DNA of 64,000 bases, taken from Streptomyces dengpaensis (GTDB lineage Bacteria; Actinomycetota; Actinomycetes; Streptomycetales; Streptomycetaceae). Within the stretch, counting starts at the first letter, position 1. Each line of letters starts with the position of its first letter. The DNA lies in NCBI RefSeq assembly GCF_002946835.1, contig NZ_CP026652.1:2480001-2544000 (forward strand). The letters run 5' to 3'. The notes under the pieces are model-generated. The model saw only the letters and a list, made by a program, of their open reading frames with translations, did no database searches and was not told where the DNA came from. The position numbers and the translations under genes were made by a program. Positions 9,085-17,242 of the stretch are shown piece after piece.

Positions 9085-10706
9085 GCCGGCGAGCCGATCA
9101 ACATCGGCACCCCTCGCGGGACTCCGGTGCGGAGCTGCAGAGCCAGGGCCACGTCATGGGCGTCGGGCCGGTCGTGTCCCGCCAGGTCCGCGACGGTCCA
9201 CGCCACGCGGAGCACCCGGTCCAGGCCCCGGGCGGTCAGCACACCGCGCTCCAGGCCGCGCTCCGCCTCGTCCATCGCTCCCGGCCGCGCCTGCCAGCGC
9301 CCGCGCAGTTCGCGTCCTGGCACTTCGCTGTTGGTGTGCCACGGGGTGCCGGTCAACCGTGCGGCAGAGCGCTCCCGGGCAGCGCTCACCCGGTCGGCCA
9401 CCGTCCGCGTCGACTCGCCCTGGGCGCCGCGCGCCGTCAGCTCGGACCGGGTGACCGGCTCGACGTCCACCCTCAGGTCGACCCGGTCGAGCAGGGGCCC
9501 GGAAAGCCTGGCCTGGTAGCGACGGATGGCGGAGGGCGGGCACTCGCAGAGGTCGTTCATCGCGCTGAAGCGCCCGCACGGACAGGGGTTGGCCGCCAGC
9601 ACCATCAGAAACTTCGCCGGGAACCGCACGACACCGGCGCTGCGCGCGATCACCACGTGCCCCGCCTCCAGGGGCTGTCGCAGAGCGTCGAGCGCGAAGC
9701 CGCTGAATTCTGGCGCCTCGTCCAAAAAGAGCACTCCACGATGCGACAACGACACCGCGCCGGGCCGCGCGAGCCCCTTGCCCCCGCCGACCAGTGCCTG
9801 CATCGTCGCCGAGTGGTGCGGCGCGCAGTACGGCGGGATGTCCACCATCGGCCTGCCCGGCGGCAGCAGGCCCGCCACCGAGTGGATCGCCGTCACCTCC
9901 AGGGACTCCTGCCGGGAGAGGCGTGGCAGGAGGGAGGGCATCCGCTCGGCGAGCATCGTCTTGCCCGCGCCGGGTGGCCCTTGCAGGAAGACATGGTGAC
10001 CGCCGGCCGCCGCGACCTCCATCGCGGTGCGCGCCGACATCTGGCCGACCACGTCGGCGAGATCGTTCCCCTGGTCGTGCTCGGGTGCGGCGACCCCGCA
10101 CAGCCCGGTGGCCTCGCCCGTGCCGGGCACACGCAGGCCCGCCAGCAAGGGATCCGGGCGGCCCTGCTCGTCGGGATCCTCCTCGGGCACCGCCTCGTCC
10201 GTGAGCACCGCGATCAGCTGGCGCAGACTGCGGACCCCGAGCACCGAGACGCCGGGCACCAACGAGGCTTCGGCCGCGGCGCACTCCGGCACCACCACCT
10301 GCTCGTATCCCGCGTCCGCGGCGGCCAGCACCGCCGGCAGAACACCCCGCACCGGCCGCACCCGGCCGTCCAGTCCCAGTTCGCCGATCATCACGATGTC
10401 GGCGAGCACGCGTGGATCGATCCGCTCCGAAGCGCCCAGGACAGCGCAGGCAACAGCGAGATCGAAACCTGAACCGCCCTTCGGGACGGACGCCGGGCTC
10501 AAGCCGACCGTCAGCTTCTTCTGGGGCCACTCGGCGCCGGAGTTCACCACCGCCGCCCGCACCCGATCCCTGCTCTCGGTCAGGCTCTTGTCCGGAAGGC
10601 CGACCAGCGTGAAGGCCGCGACGCCGGGCTCCAGGTCGGCCTGGACCTCGACCACGACGCCCTCGACGCCGACCAGGGCCACCGAACACGTACGCGCGAA
10701 TCCCAT
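9081..10706 (-). CDS. comM: ComM/YifB-family Mg-chelatase-like AAA ATPase
   Basis: 541 aa. An N-terminal Lon-like domain ([16 protein letters not shown], then GLPDKSLTESRDRVRAA) is followed by an AAA+ module with Walker A GPPGAGKTMLA, Walker B VLFLDEAPEF and a zinc-type CPCG...CECPPS segment, then the Mg-chelatase C-terminal domain. ComM homologues act as branch-migration helicases in transformation. It overlaps yraN by one base and dprA by four, giving a yraN-comM-dprA unit. Confidence 0.94.
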   Translation of the reverse strand: MGFARTCSVALVGVEGVVVEVQADLEPGVAAFTLVGLPDKSLTESRDRVRAAVVNSGAEWPQKKLTVGLSPASVPKGGSGFDLAVACAVLGASERIDPRVLADIVMIGELGLDGRVRPVRGVLPAVLAAADAGYEQVVVPECAAAEASLVPGVSVLGVRSLRQLIAVLTDEAVPEEDPDEQGRPDPLLAGLRVPGTGEATGLCGVAAPEHDQGNDLADVVGQMSARTAMEVAAAGGHHVFLQGPPGAGKTMLAERMPSLLPRLSRQESLEVTAIHSVAGLLPPGRPMVDIPPYCAPHHSATMQALVGGGKGLARPGAVSLSHRGVLFLDEAPEFSGFALDALRQPLEAGHVVIARSAGVVRFPAKFLMVLAANPCPCGRFSAMNDLCECPPSAIRRYQARLSGPLLDRVDLRVDVEPVTRSELTARGAQGESTRTVADRVSAARERSAARLTGTPWHTNSEVPGRELRGRWQARPGAMDEAERGLERGVLTARGLDRVLRVAWTVADLAGHDRPDAHDVALALQLRTGVPRGVPMLIGSPA

Positions 10707-11131
10707 CAGGCCACCCCCCGCGCATGCTCGACCACGGGCGCGCCGCGGTCGGGGAGGAGGACGCCGATCAGGTCGATGCGGACGCCGCCGGGTGGCGCTC
10801 CGCCATGTTCCTGGAGCCAGCGTTCGGCGAGGCCACGCAGGCGCTGGGCCTTGGCCGGCGTGACGGCCGCCATCGGGTGTTCGAAGGCACCCGCCTTGCG
10901 GGTCTTGACCTCGCAGACGACCACCGCCTCGCCGTCGCGCGCCACGATGTCGATCTCGCCGCTCCTGCCGCAGCGCCAGTTGCGCGCCAGGACCGTCATC
11001 CCGGTCTCGGTCAGCCGCCGCGCGGCCAGATCCTCGCCGTACTTGCCGAGTGCGTTGCGTGCGTTGCGTGCGTTGCGTGCGTTGCGTGCGTTACCTGCGT
11101 TACCTGCATTGCGTGCCATGGGTGTCCTCAT
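10706..11131 (-). CDS. yraN: YraN-family (UPF0102) endonuclease-like protein
   Basis: 141 aa. The conserved domain starts at [12 protein letters not shown] and carries the PD-(D/E)xK-like elements [11 protein letters not shown] and VVCEVKTRK. Before it lies an unusual Asn-Ala-Arg/Gly repeat encoded by seven 9-bp units (separate entry). The ATG at 11131 is preferred over the second ATG at 11119 because GGAGGTGG lies 8-9 nt upstream. It is the first gene of the yraN-comM-dprA unit. The biological function of the family is not settled. Confidence 0.9.
   Translation of the reverse strand: MRTPMARNAGNAGNARNARNARNARNALGKYGEDLAARRLTETGMTVLARNWRCGRSGEIDIVARDGEAVVVCEVKTRKAGAFEHPMAAVTPAKAQRLRGLAERWLQEHGGAPPGGVRIDLIGVLLPDRGAPVVEHARGVA
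11054..11116. repeat. Seven 9-bp tandem units in the yraN N-terminus
   Basis: Units of the form GTTGCGTGC (plus strand; variants GTTACCTGC and ATTGCGTGC) are repeated seven times and encode Ala-Arg-Asn or Ala-Gly-Asn. The period is a multiple of three, so gain or loss of a unit keeps the frame. Confidence 0.9.
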
Positions 11132-11297
11132 GTCTGCACCACCTCCGGCGCCAACAATGAGGCCACTTCGGCTTGCTATTGGATCTTGGTGGACAAGCGG
11201 GCGCTTGTGGAAAACTCCGTCACCCTCACGAGAATGGCCGACGGCCGGTGCGGGCCCGGGAGACCAACACGTTGACCACCGCCGGCCGTACGAGCCG

Positions 11298-12302
11298 TCA
11301 TGTGGATTCGGCGAGGAGCGGCCCGAAGATCTGCCGTCCGATCTCCTCCGCCCGCACTTGGTCGACGATCTCGCCCCGCACGTCCGGGTGTTCGCCCTCC
11401 CACGACTGGGCGGAGGCGGCGCCGGTGAAGAAGTTCAGCGCGTCGCAGCAGACCGAGGCAGCGGGCCCGGAGCAGGCACGGCGGCCGACGAACACCACGG
11501 CACCCGCCGGCTCCCACACCGAGCCGTCGCCCGTCGTGGTGACGGTGACCGGTTCGCCCGTGACCGGGTCCGTGGAGGAGATGACCACGCCTTGGCCGAG
11601 CATCGCCGGCATGCCGAGCGCGTCGATCGCGCACATCGCCCACACCTGCGGGCCGCCGCCTTCGATGCGCACGCGGTGCGGGGTCGGTGTGGCGGAGAAC
11701 GGGTACGCCGCGCCGATCCACCCCCGCTCGTCCAGGGTCAGGAAGTCCCCGGCGGCCAGCTCGGCCAGGACATCACGAGCGGTGCGGCCGACGGCGGCGG
11801 CGACCGGATCCAGCGCCGCCGGGCCGGGTGCGGTTCCGGTCGTGGCGAAGTGCCGCAGCACGGCTTGGTGGACCGCGCGCAGCCCGCGTTCGGCGGGGGC
11901 GCGGCGGCCCCGGCCCGCCCGGCCCAGAAGATCGAGGACGTCCGCCTCGCAGCACTCCTGCCCCGCCACTTCGGGCAGACCAGCCTCCATCAGCGCGCGG
12001 CGCAGCTCCGCCACGCTCGGTGCGCCGTCGGTCGTGCCGTCCGCGTGGCGGTACAGACGGCAGGACACGCTCGGCCGGGCGTCGCCGACGGGCGCGAACG
12101 GGTCGGCGCCGTCGAGCAGAACAGTGGGTGAGCCGGCCATCCCCCACCGGGCTGCCTCGGCTTCGCCGGAGACCTCGACCGCGTTCACCGGCACGTCCCT
12201 GCCGCCGAGGACGGCCCGGAGCCGCTCCCGTACGACCGGGGCGTTCGGGCAGTCCGGAACCGCCAGCACCGTGATCCGCACGTCCGCTTCCGGCTCGCTC
12301 AT
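11298..12302 (-). CDS. merB: MerB-type alkylmercury lyase fused to a thioredoxin-like domain
   Basis: 334 aa. The N-terminal ~100 residues ([13 protein letters not shown], then [13 protein letters not shown]) look like a thioredoxin-fold domain. The C-terminal ~200 residues match alkylmercury lyase: the [12 protein letters not shown] segment supplies the Cys and Asp, and [10 protein letters not shown] supplies the second catalytic Cys. MerB cleaves carbon-mercury bonds and passes on Hg(II). ATG 12302 was chosen for GGAGGG 7 nt upstream; longer in-frame starts lack support. It is divergent from merR across a perfect operator. No mercuric reductase (merA) is in the window, so detoxification here would be partial or depend on a distant gene. 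Confidence 0.85.
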   Translation of the reverse strand: MSEPEADVRITVLAVPDCPNAPVVRERLRAVLGGRDVPVNAVEVSGEAEAARWGMAGSPTVLLDGADPFAPVGDARPSVSCRLYRHADGTTDGAPSVAELRRALMEAGLPEVAGQECCEADVLDLLGRAGRGRRAPAERGLRAVHQAVLRHFATTGTAPGPAALDPVAAAVGRTARDVLAELAAGDFLTLDERGWIGAAYPFSATPTPHRVRIEGGGPQVWAMCAIDALGMPAMLGQGVVISSTDPVTGEPVTVTTTGDGSVWEPAGAVVFVGRRACSGPAASVCCDALNFFTGAASAQSWEGEHPDVRGEIVDQVRAEEIGRQIFGPLLAEST

Positions 12303-12354
12303 GACGGGGCCCTCCGATTCCTCTGGATCTGTGACGACCGTTGGATCCGTGGCG

Positions 12355-12386
12355 ACCGTAGACCTTCCAGCGCACTGGAAGGTCAA
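12355..12386 (-). promoter_or_regulatory. MerR-type operator/promoter for merB, shared with merR
   Basis: A perfect 10-bp inverted repeat (GACCTTCCAG at 12361-12370, CTGGAAGGTC at 12375-12384) with a 4-nt centre. On the minus strand it sits exactly between a TTGACC -35 (12386-12381) and a TACGGT -10 (12360-12355), a 20-bp spacer. A 19-20 bp spacer is the hallmark of promoters activated by MerR-family twisting of DNA. Confidence 0.8.
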
Positions 12387-12402
12387 GCGATAGCGTGGAG
12401 GC

Positions 12403-12804
12403 ATGCGCATCGGTGTTCTCGCCGCCGCGAGCGGGCTGACCACGAAGGCCATCCGTTTCTACGAGGCTGCCGGGCTCCTGCCCGCGCCGCCCCGTACCGG
12501 GGGCGGCTACCGCGACTATCCGGAGCACACAGCGAAGCGGCTGGCGTTCATCCGCCAGGCGCAGAGCGCTGGCCTGACCCTCGCCGAGATCCGCTCCGTG
12601 CTCGCCCTGCGCGACGCCGGAGCATCCCCCTGCACGCACGTCACGGCCCTCATCGGCCACCATCTCGCCGACATCGACCGCCGCATGGCGGAACTCCGCA
12701 CCACCAGAACAGCCCTGCGCACCCTCGCCGAGAGGGCCGCCACCACCGATCCTGCCGACTGCACCGACCGCGACATCTGCCGCATCCTCACCGCGGAGGA
12801 ATGA
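12403..12804 (+). CDS. merR: MerR-family metal-responsive regulator
   Basis: 133 aa. The N-terminal winged helix (MRIGVLAAASGLTTKAIRFY, then GGYRDYPEHTAKRL) is typical of MerR proteins. A dimerisation helix follows, with Cys77 and a C-terminal CTDRDIC (Cys120, Cys126). This is close to the three-Cys arrangement of mercury MerR (82, 117, 126). Divergence from merB and the operator between them suggest Hg(II) or organomercurial sensing. The only SD-like GGAGG is one base from the ATG and the -10-like TAGCGT is just upstream, so the message may be leaderless. Confidence 0.88.
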   Translation: MRIGVLAAASGLTTKAIRFYEAAGLLPAPPRTGGGYRDYPEHTAKRLAFIRQAQSAGLTLAEIRSVLALRDAGASPCTHVTALIGHHLADIDRRMAELRTTRTALRTLAERAATTDPADCTDRDICRILTAEE

Positions 12805-12942
12805 AACGCCGAACGGCTGCCACTCGCCCACCCGGCCGTCCCCAAAGTGCTGCGCGACCACGCCGACCAGGGCCTGATCCGCCTCGCCCGGGGCCGCATC
12901 ACCGTCCTCGACACGGAGCGCCTCGCAGGCGCAGCGGGCTGA
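12805..12942 (+). pseudogene. C-terminal remnant of a Crp/Fnr-type winged-helix regulator
   Basis: Directly after the merR stop, and in the same frame, 45 sense codons lead to a TGA at 12940-12942. Their product (HPAVPKVLRDHADQGLIRLA, then RGRITVLDTERLAG) matches the recognition helix and wing of Crp/Fnr proteins. There is no start codon, cyclic-nucleotide domain or Shine-Dalgarno sequence, so this is a gene fragment. Stop-codon read-through would add it to MerR, but that is unlikely to be its role. Confidence 0.6.
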
Positions 12943-13028
12943 CGTCACCCAACCGTAAGGCCGCTCCTACCTGCCTACTCCCTCCGCCGGACGTACGCTC
13001 GCACCGGTCCCGACATCAGGAGTCCTCC

Positions 13029-13616
13029 ATGCGCGCCCGCACCCTCGCCCCGGCCGCACTGGCCGCCGCCCTGCTCACCATCGCCGGCTGCGGCACCGAT
13101 TCCGCCGGCGACGCGGGGGCGGCCTCCCCGTCGAAGGCGGCGTCCGCCCAGCCGTCCGCCGGCTCCGGCGGGAGCGGCACCAAGGCAGACGGGGCCGACG
13201 GCGCCGAGGTGCCCGAGACGCTGAACTTCACCGCCACCACCGTCGACGGCAAGCCCTTCGACGCGAAGAGCCTCGCGGGCAAGCCCACCGTTCTGTGGTT
13301 CTGGGCGCCCTGGTGCCCCACCTGCAAGGCCCAGGCCGCCGAGACCGCCAAGGTCGCCACCGACTACCAGGGCAGGGCGAACGTCGTCGGCGTCGCCGGC
13401 CTCGACAAGAACGCCGCCATGCGCGACTTCGTCTCCGACACGGGCACCGGCTCCTTCCCCCACCTGTCCGACGAGGCCGGGGACGTATGGAAGCGCTTCG
13501 AGGTCACCCAGCAGAGCCACTACGTGATCCTCGACAAGGACGGCGCCACCGCCTACGAAGGCGTCCTGCCCGGCGGCGAGGGGCTGGCCGAGAAGGTCGC
13601 CGCCCTCACCGGCTGA
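13029..13616 (+). CDS. Thioredoxin-like (TlpA/redoxin) lipoprotein
   Basis: 195 aa. A lipoprotein signal peptide ends in the lipobox TIAGC (Cys about 21), followed by a Ser/Ala/Gly-rich linker and a thioredoxin domain with the active site WAPWCPTCKAQ. Later comes the cis-Pro-like YVILDKDG region. The ATG at 13029 has AGGAG 7 nt upstream. It would reduce thiols, or receive electrons, at the outer face of the membrane. The next gene (ccdA-like) starts 7 nt downstream, so the two form an operon, and CcdA is the likely electron donor. Confidence 0.9.
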   Translation: MRARTLAPAALAAALLTIAGCGTDSAGDAGAASPSKAASAQPSAGSGGSGTKADGADGAEVPETLNFTATTVDGKPFDAKSLAGKPTVLWFWAPWCPTCKAQAAETAKVATDYQGRANVVGVAGLDKNAAMRDFVSDTGTGSFPHLSDEAGDVWKRFEVTQQSHYVILDKDGATAYEGVLPGGEGLAEKVAALTG

Positions 13617-13623
13617 ACCCGCC

Positions 13624-14514
13624 ATGGCCGACCTGCCCCTCGCCCTAGCGCTCGGCGCCGGCATCCTCGCCGCCGTCAACCCGTGCGGCTTCGCCCTGCT
13701 GCCCGCCTACCTGTCCCTGCTCGTCCTCGGCGACGACACCCCCAGCCGCACCGTCGCCGTCGGACGCGCCCTGACCGCCACCGCCGCCATGACCGCCGGA
13801 TTCGCCGCCCTCTTCGGCGTCTTCGGCCTCGCCATCCAGCCCGTCGCCGGACAACTCCAGCAGCACCTGCCCTGGTTCACCATCACCTTCGGCCTGCTCA
13901 TCGCCGTGGCCGGAGCGTGGCTGCTCGCCGGTCGCCAACTCCCCGCCCTGGCCCCGAAGATGCGCCGGGCGCCCAAGATCGCCCGCTCCCTGCCTTCGAT
14001 GGCGCTGTTCGGCATGGCGTACGCCGCCGCCTCCCTCGGCTGCACCATCGCCCCCTTCCTCGCCATCGTGGTCTCCGCCTTCCGCGCCGGCTCCACCGGC
14101 GAGGGCATCGCGCTGTTCGCCGCGTACGCCGCCGGAATGGGCCTGATCGTCGGCGTGGCCTCGCTCACCGTCGCGCTCACCCGCAGCGCCGCCGTCGCCG
14201 GCCTGCGCCGGGCGGGCGCGCTCGCGCCCCGCGTCGGCGGCGCGCTGCTGCTCCTCGTCGGCGCCTACGTCGCGTACTACGGCTGGTACGAGATCCGCGT
14301 CCAGCAGGACCCGGCCACCACCGACCCGGTCATCGACGCGGCCGGTACCGCCCAACGCGCCCTCGCCGACACCCTGGACACCATCGGGCCCGCGGCGATC
14401 GCCGCCCTCCTCGCCGTACTGCTCCTCGCGGCCCTGGCGATCCGCCGCCGGCGAGCACAGCGACCCTCCCGCACCGAACCCGGGCCGGGGCCCGCCCCCG
14501 GGCACAGTGGGTGA
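13624..14514 (+). CDS. ccdA: CcdA/DsbD-type transmembrane thiol electron carrier
   Basis: 296 aa with six or more hydrophobic helices. The conserved family motifs are present: VNPCGFALLPAYLSLL near residue 20 and SLGCTIAPFLAI near residue 135, giving the redox-active Cys pair in the membrane. The C-terminal ~80 residues hold an extra helix and a basic tail. CcdA-like proteins pass electrons from cytoplasmic thioredoxin to extracytoplasmic partners, here plausibly the adjacent lipoprotein. Its place in the mer island also allows a part in mercury or thiol handling, which is inference. Confidence 0.88.
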   Translation: MADLPLALALGAGILAAVNPCGFALLPAYLSLLVLGDDTPSRTVAVGRALTATAAMTAGFAALFGVFGLAIQPVAGQLQQHLPWFTITFGLLIAVAGAWLLAGRQLPALAPKMRRAPKIARSLPSMALFGMAYAAASLGCTIAPFLAIVVSAFRAGSTGEGIALFAAYAAGMGLIVGVASLTVALTRSAAVAGLRRAGALAPRVGGALLLLVGAYVAYYGWYEIRVQQDPATTDPVIDAAGTAQRALADTLDTIGPAAIAALLAVLLLAALAIRRRRAQRPSRTEPGPGPAPGHSG

Positions 14515-14544
14515 ACCGGCCCGGCCCGATGGCTCCGCGCGTCA

Positions 14545-14853
14545 TCAGCCGCCCGGAAGCTCCAGATCGCTCTTGTTCAGCTCCTCGATATTCACGTCCT
14601 TGAACGTGAGCACCCGCACCTGCTTGACGAAGCGAGCCGGTCGGTACATGTCCCACACCCAGGCGTCCGCCATGGACACCTCGAAAAACACCTCGCCCTG
14701 GACCGAGTGCACCTGCATCTCGTAGTCATTGGTGAGGTAGAAGCGCCGTTCGGTCTCGATCACATATTTGAACAGACCGACGACATCGCGATACTCCCGA
14801 TAGAGCTTCAGCTCCATCTCGGTCTCGTACTTCTCGAGGTCCTCGGCGCTCAT
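14545..14853 (-). CDS. DUF2469 family protein
   Basis: 102 aa from ATG 14853, with AAGGGGA 8 nt upstream. It is an actinobacterial conserved protein, rich in charged residues, beginning MSAEDLEKYETEMELKLYRE and ending in an acidic NIEELNKSDLELPGG tail. No enzymatic motif is visible and the function is unknown. It lies downstream of the Nudix gene and sipZ on the same strand, the operon described for sipZ in S. lividans. Confidence 0.92.
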   Translation of the reverse strand: MSAEDLEKYETEMELKLYREYRDVVGLFKYVIETERRFYLTNDYEMQVHSVQGEVFFEVSMADAWVWDMYRPARFVKQVRVLTFKDVNIEELNKSDLELPGG

Positions 14854-14908
14854 GGCATGTTCCCCTTCAGCCGTGCGTCCCCCTATTGTGCGCCAGCCCC
14901 GCGAGCCC

Positions 14909-15439
14909 CTAGACAATTTCCGTGTCAAGGACCTCGGGCGTGGCCGGGGGACCCTCGTCGAGCACCCTGCGCAGCAGCTCGGCGAGTCTGGTCGGATACA
15001 CCGTCTCATGTGCCTCGGTCAGTTCTTGGCACGTCCACCAACGCGCTCCGGCGACACTGCGCCGCTCCAGGTCCGTCAGCCCTGCGGCCGCCGTGACCGT
15101 CTGGGTCGTACGGGCCAGGTAGTACCACTCGTCCTGATCCCAGCGTCGCCCCGCGAAGGGGAACGAACACATCCGCCGCCACAGCACTGGGCCCAGCTCG
15201 ACCTCGGTGATTCCGGTCTCCTCCGCGAGCTCCCGCAGCGCGGCCTGCTCGCGGGTCTCGTCGCCCTCCAGGCCGCCGCCGGGTGTGAACCACCAGTCGT
15301 CCGCGGGATCGTCCGGCTCGTGCCCGTGCAGCAGCAGAATGCGTTCCTCGGGGTCGAGGAGCACCACGCGAGCGACCTTGCGCAGCCCGCCTCGGTACTC
15401 GTCGTGCCGATCTCCGTCGTACGACACCTCAGCGGGCAC
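14909..15439 (-). CDS. Nudix hydrolase
   Basis: 176 aa. The full Nudix box is present (GGLEGDETREQAALRELAEE then TG), consistent with GX5EX7REUXEEXGU, so a divalent-metal pyrophosphohydrolase is expected. The substrate cannot be read from the sequence. GTG 15439 overlaps the sipZ stop by 11 nt; an in-frame GTG at 15427 is an alternative start. Coupling to sipZ is likely. Confidence 0.92.
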   Translation of the reverse strand: MPAEVSYDGDRHDEYRGGLRKVARVVLLDPEERILLLHGHEPDDPADDWWFTPGGGLEGDETREQAALRELAEETGITEVELGPVLWRRMCSFPFAGRRWDQDEWYYLARTTQTVTAAAGLTDLERRSVAGARWWTCQELTEAHETVYPTRLAELLRRVLDEGPPATPEVLDTEIV

Positions 15440-16202
15440 CGGCGGGCTCCGTCCGGGCCCGGCCGCGCCGGCCCACGAGCTGGGCGATCGGACCGTACGC
15501 CGCGCCGCCCAGGATGAGCACCGCGCCGGCGATCACCGCGCCGACGATCAGGCGCAGCGGTCCGGGCTGGGAGAGGCTGCCCAGCGCCTCGAAGCCGGTC
15601 GGCCGCTCGAGCATGCCGTTCATGGGCCAGACGACGGCGTCGACCCGGGCCTTGACGGCGGTGCGCGGCACGGTGCCGCCGGCGGCGTCCGTGAGGTGGG
15701 CGGTGGAGTCCAGGGAGCCGCTGCGTTCGTCACCGAGCAGGAAGAGGTTGTCCTCCGGGACCGTGACGGTCGGGATGCCGACCAGCTCGGCCGCCGAGCC
15801 CTTGGGGAGATACGGCTCCTCGATCTGCTGTCCGTTGACGGTCAGCTTCCCGTTCGTGCAGCAGGCGACCTTGTCGCCGCCGACGGCGACCACGCGCTTG
15901 AGGATCAGCGCGTCGCCCCAGCTCTTCTCCTTGAAGACGACGACATCGCCACGCCGGATGCCGCTGCCGTCGACGCGCTCCGCCAGTACGCGGTCACCCG
16001 CGTCGATCGAGGGCGTCATCGAGCTGGTGGGCACGGTGTACGGCCGGTAGATCACCGCCCCCCAGGCGAACCCTCCGAGGAACAGCACAAGGCCCAGCGC
16101 GACGGCCAGTCCGGACAGCACCTGTCCGGTCCGGCTGCCTGCCGGGCCCTTGTTCGTGCCACCGCCGCGCGGGGCCGTACGTGTCGTGCTCTCGCCACCC
16201 AT
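15429..16202 (-). CDS. sipZ: Type I signal peptidase SipZ
   Basis: 257 aa, the fourth and last of four consecutive signal peptidases. There is an N-terminal membrane anchor near residues 28-50. The catalytic Ser lies in VPTSSMTPSI and the catalytic Lys in LILKRVVAVGGD. Box E is LLGDERSGSLDS, where the family usually has GDHR/N..S.DS. A C-terminal transmembrane segment (IVGAVIAGAVLILGGAAYG) is present. It cleaves Sec and Tat precursors outside the membrane. Naming follows the S. lividans order, where sipZ heads a second operon with unrelated genes, as here. Confidence 0.92.
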   Translation of the reverse strand: MGGESTTRTAPRGGGTNKGPAGSRTGQVLSGLAVALGLVLFLGGFAWGAVIYRPYTVPTSSMTPSIDAGDRVLAERVDGSGIRRGDVVVFKEKSWGDALILKRVVAVGGDKVACCTNGKLTVNGQQIEEPYLPKGSAAELVGIPTVTVPEDNLFLLGDERSGSLDSTAHLTDAAGGTVPRTAVKARVDAVVWPMNGMLERPTGFEALGSLSQPGPLRLIVGAVIAGAVLILGGAAYGPIAQLVGRRGRARTEPAGAR

Positions 16203-16306
16203 GGGTCCGCACCTTACCCGGGGGTACGCTCCGGGGTCAGCCCATGGCCTGGATCGCGATCACGCCTTGGGAGGGAGCCGTTCATGGGGCGTCGTCGCTT
16301 CAGTTC

Positions 16307-17242
16307 CTACTTGGCTGTCTTCCGTCGGCGCCGTACCAGCACCAGCGGTACCGCGCCCACGAGTGCCGCGGCGCCCGGCGAGGTGACCGCGGCCACCGCC
16401 TGGTTGCTCAGGCCGGTCTGGTCGAAGGTGTCCGGCACCGGGAGGGTGCCCCAGCGGTTGATGGGCCAGGCCTTGACGATGGCGCGCCCGACGACCTTGT
16501 CCACGGGGACCATGCCGTTGTTCGCGTCCGTCTGGTTGTAGCGCGAGTCGCGCGAGTTCTGGCGGTGGTCACCCATCACCCAGATCATGCCCTTGGGCAC
16601 CTGGACCTTGAACTGGCCGCCCTCGTCGTCGACGCTGCATGGGGTGTTCCCCGGGTACACGTACGGCTCGTTCAGCGCGAGGCCGTTGACGGTCAGCGGG
16701 CCCGTGCCCTTGCACTGGACGGTGTCGCCGCCGACGCCGACGACCCGCTTGATGAGGTCCTTCTCTTCGGCGGACGGCATCAGGCCGATCCAGCTGAGGA
16801 CCGTCTGAAGGGCGTTCGGGTCGACCGTGGGCTCGCCCGCGAGCCAGTTGTCGGGGTCGTGGAAGACGACGACCTCGCCGCGCTCCGGCTCGGAGCCGAA
16901 CCACGGGGTCAGCTTGTCGACCAGGACACGGTCGCCCTGCTGGAGGGTGTTCTGCATCGAGTCCGAGGGGATCGAGAACGCCTGCACCAGGAAGGTCTTG
17001 ATCAGCAGCGCGAGGACCAGCGCGATGCCGATCAGGATCGGCAGCTCCTTCCAGAAGGAGCGCTGCTGCTTCTGGGGCTTCGCACCCTGCCCGGCGCGCT
17101 CGGCCTCGGCGCCGCCGTCCTCGGAGTCACTCCCGGAGCCGGATGCGTGCTCTACGGCCGGGGCAGCCGCATCGTCGGGCCGCTCCGGCCGCCCTTCGGG
17201 ACCATCGTGTCCGGACCGTGCGCCGACCGCCACATCCCCCAC
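16307..17242 (-). CDS. sipY: Type I signal peptidase SipY
   Basis: About 311 aa. A long acidic N-terminal region precedes a membrane anchor (ELPILIGIALVLALLIKTFL). The catalytic Ser is in SIPSDSMQNTL, the Lys in KDLIKRVVGVGGD, and box E is VMGDHRQNSRDSRYN. A C-terminal hydrophobic segment is followed by RRRRKTAK. Start choice: GTG 17242 has GGAG 5 nt upstream and gives the N-terminus VGDVAVGAR; GTG 17248 is also in frame. The N-terminal coding lies inside the 3' end of the sipX frame (116-nt overlap). Confidence 0.92.
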   Translation of the reverse strand: MGDVAVGARSGHDGPEGRPERPDDAAAPAVEHASGSGSDSEDGGAEAERAGQGAKPQKQQRSFWKELPILIGIALVLALLIKTFLVQAFSIPSDSMQNTLQQGDRVLVDKLTPWFGSEPERGEVVVFHDPDNWLAGEPTVDPNALQTVLSWIGLMPSAEEKDLIKRVVGVGGDTVQCKGTGPLTVNGLALNEPYVYPGNTPCSVDDEGGQFKVQVPKGMIWVMGDHRQNSRDSRYNQTDANNGMVPVDKVVGRAIVKAWPINRWGTLPVPDTFDQTGLSNQAVAAVTSPGAAALVGAVPLVLVRRRRKTAK

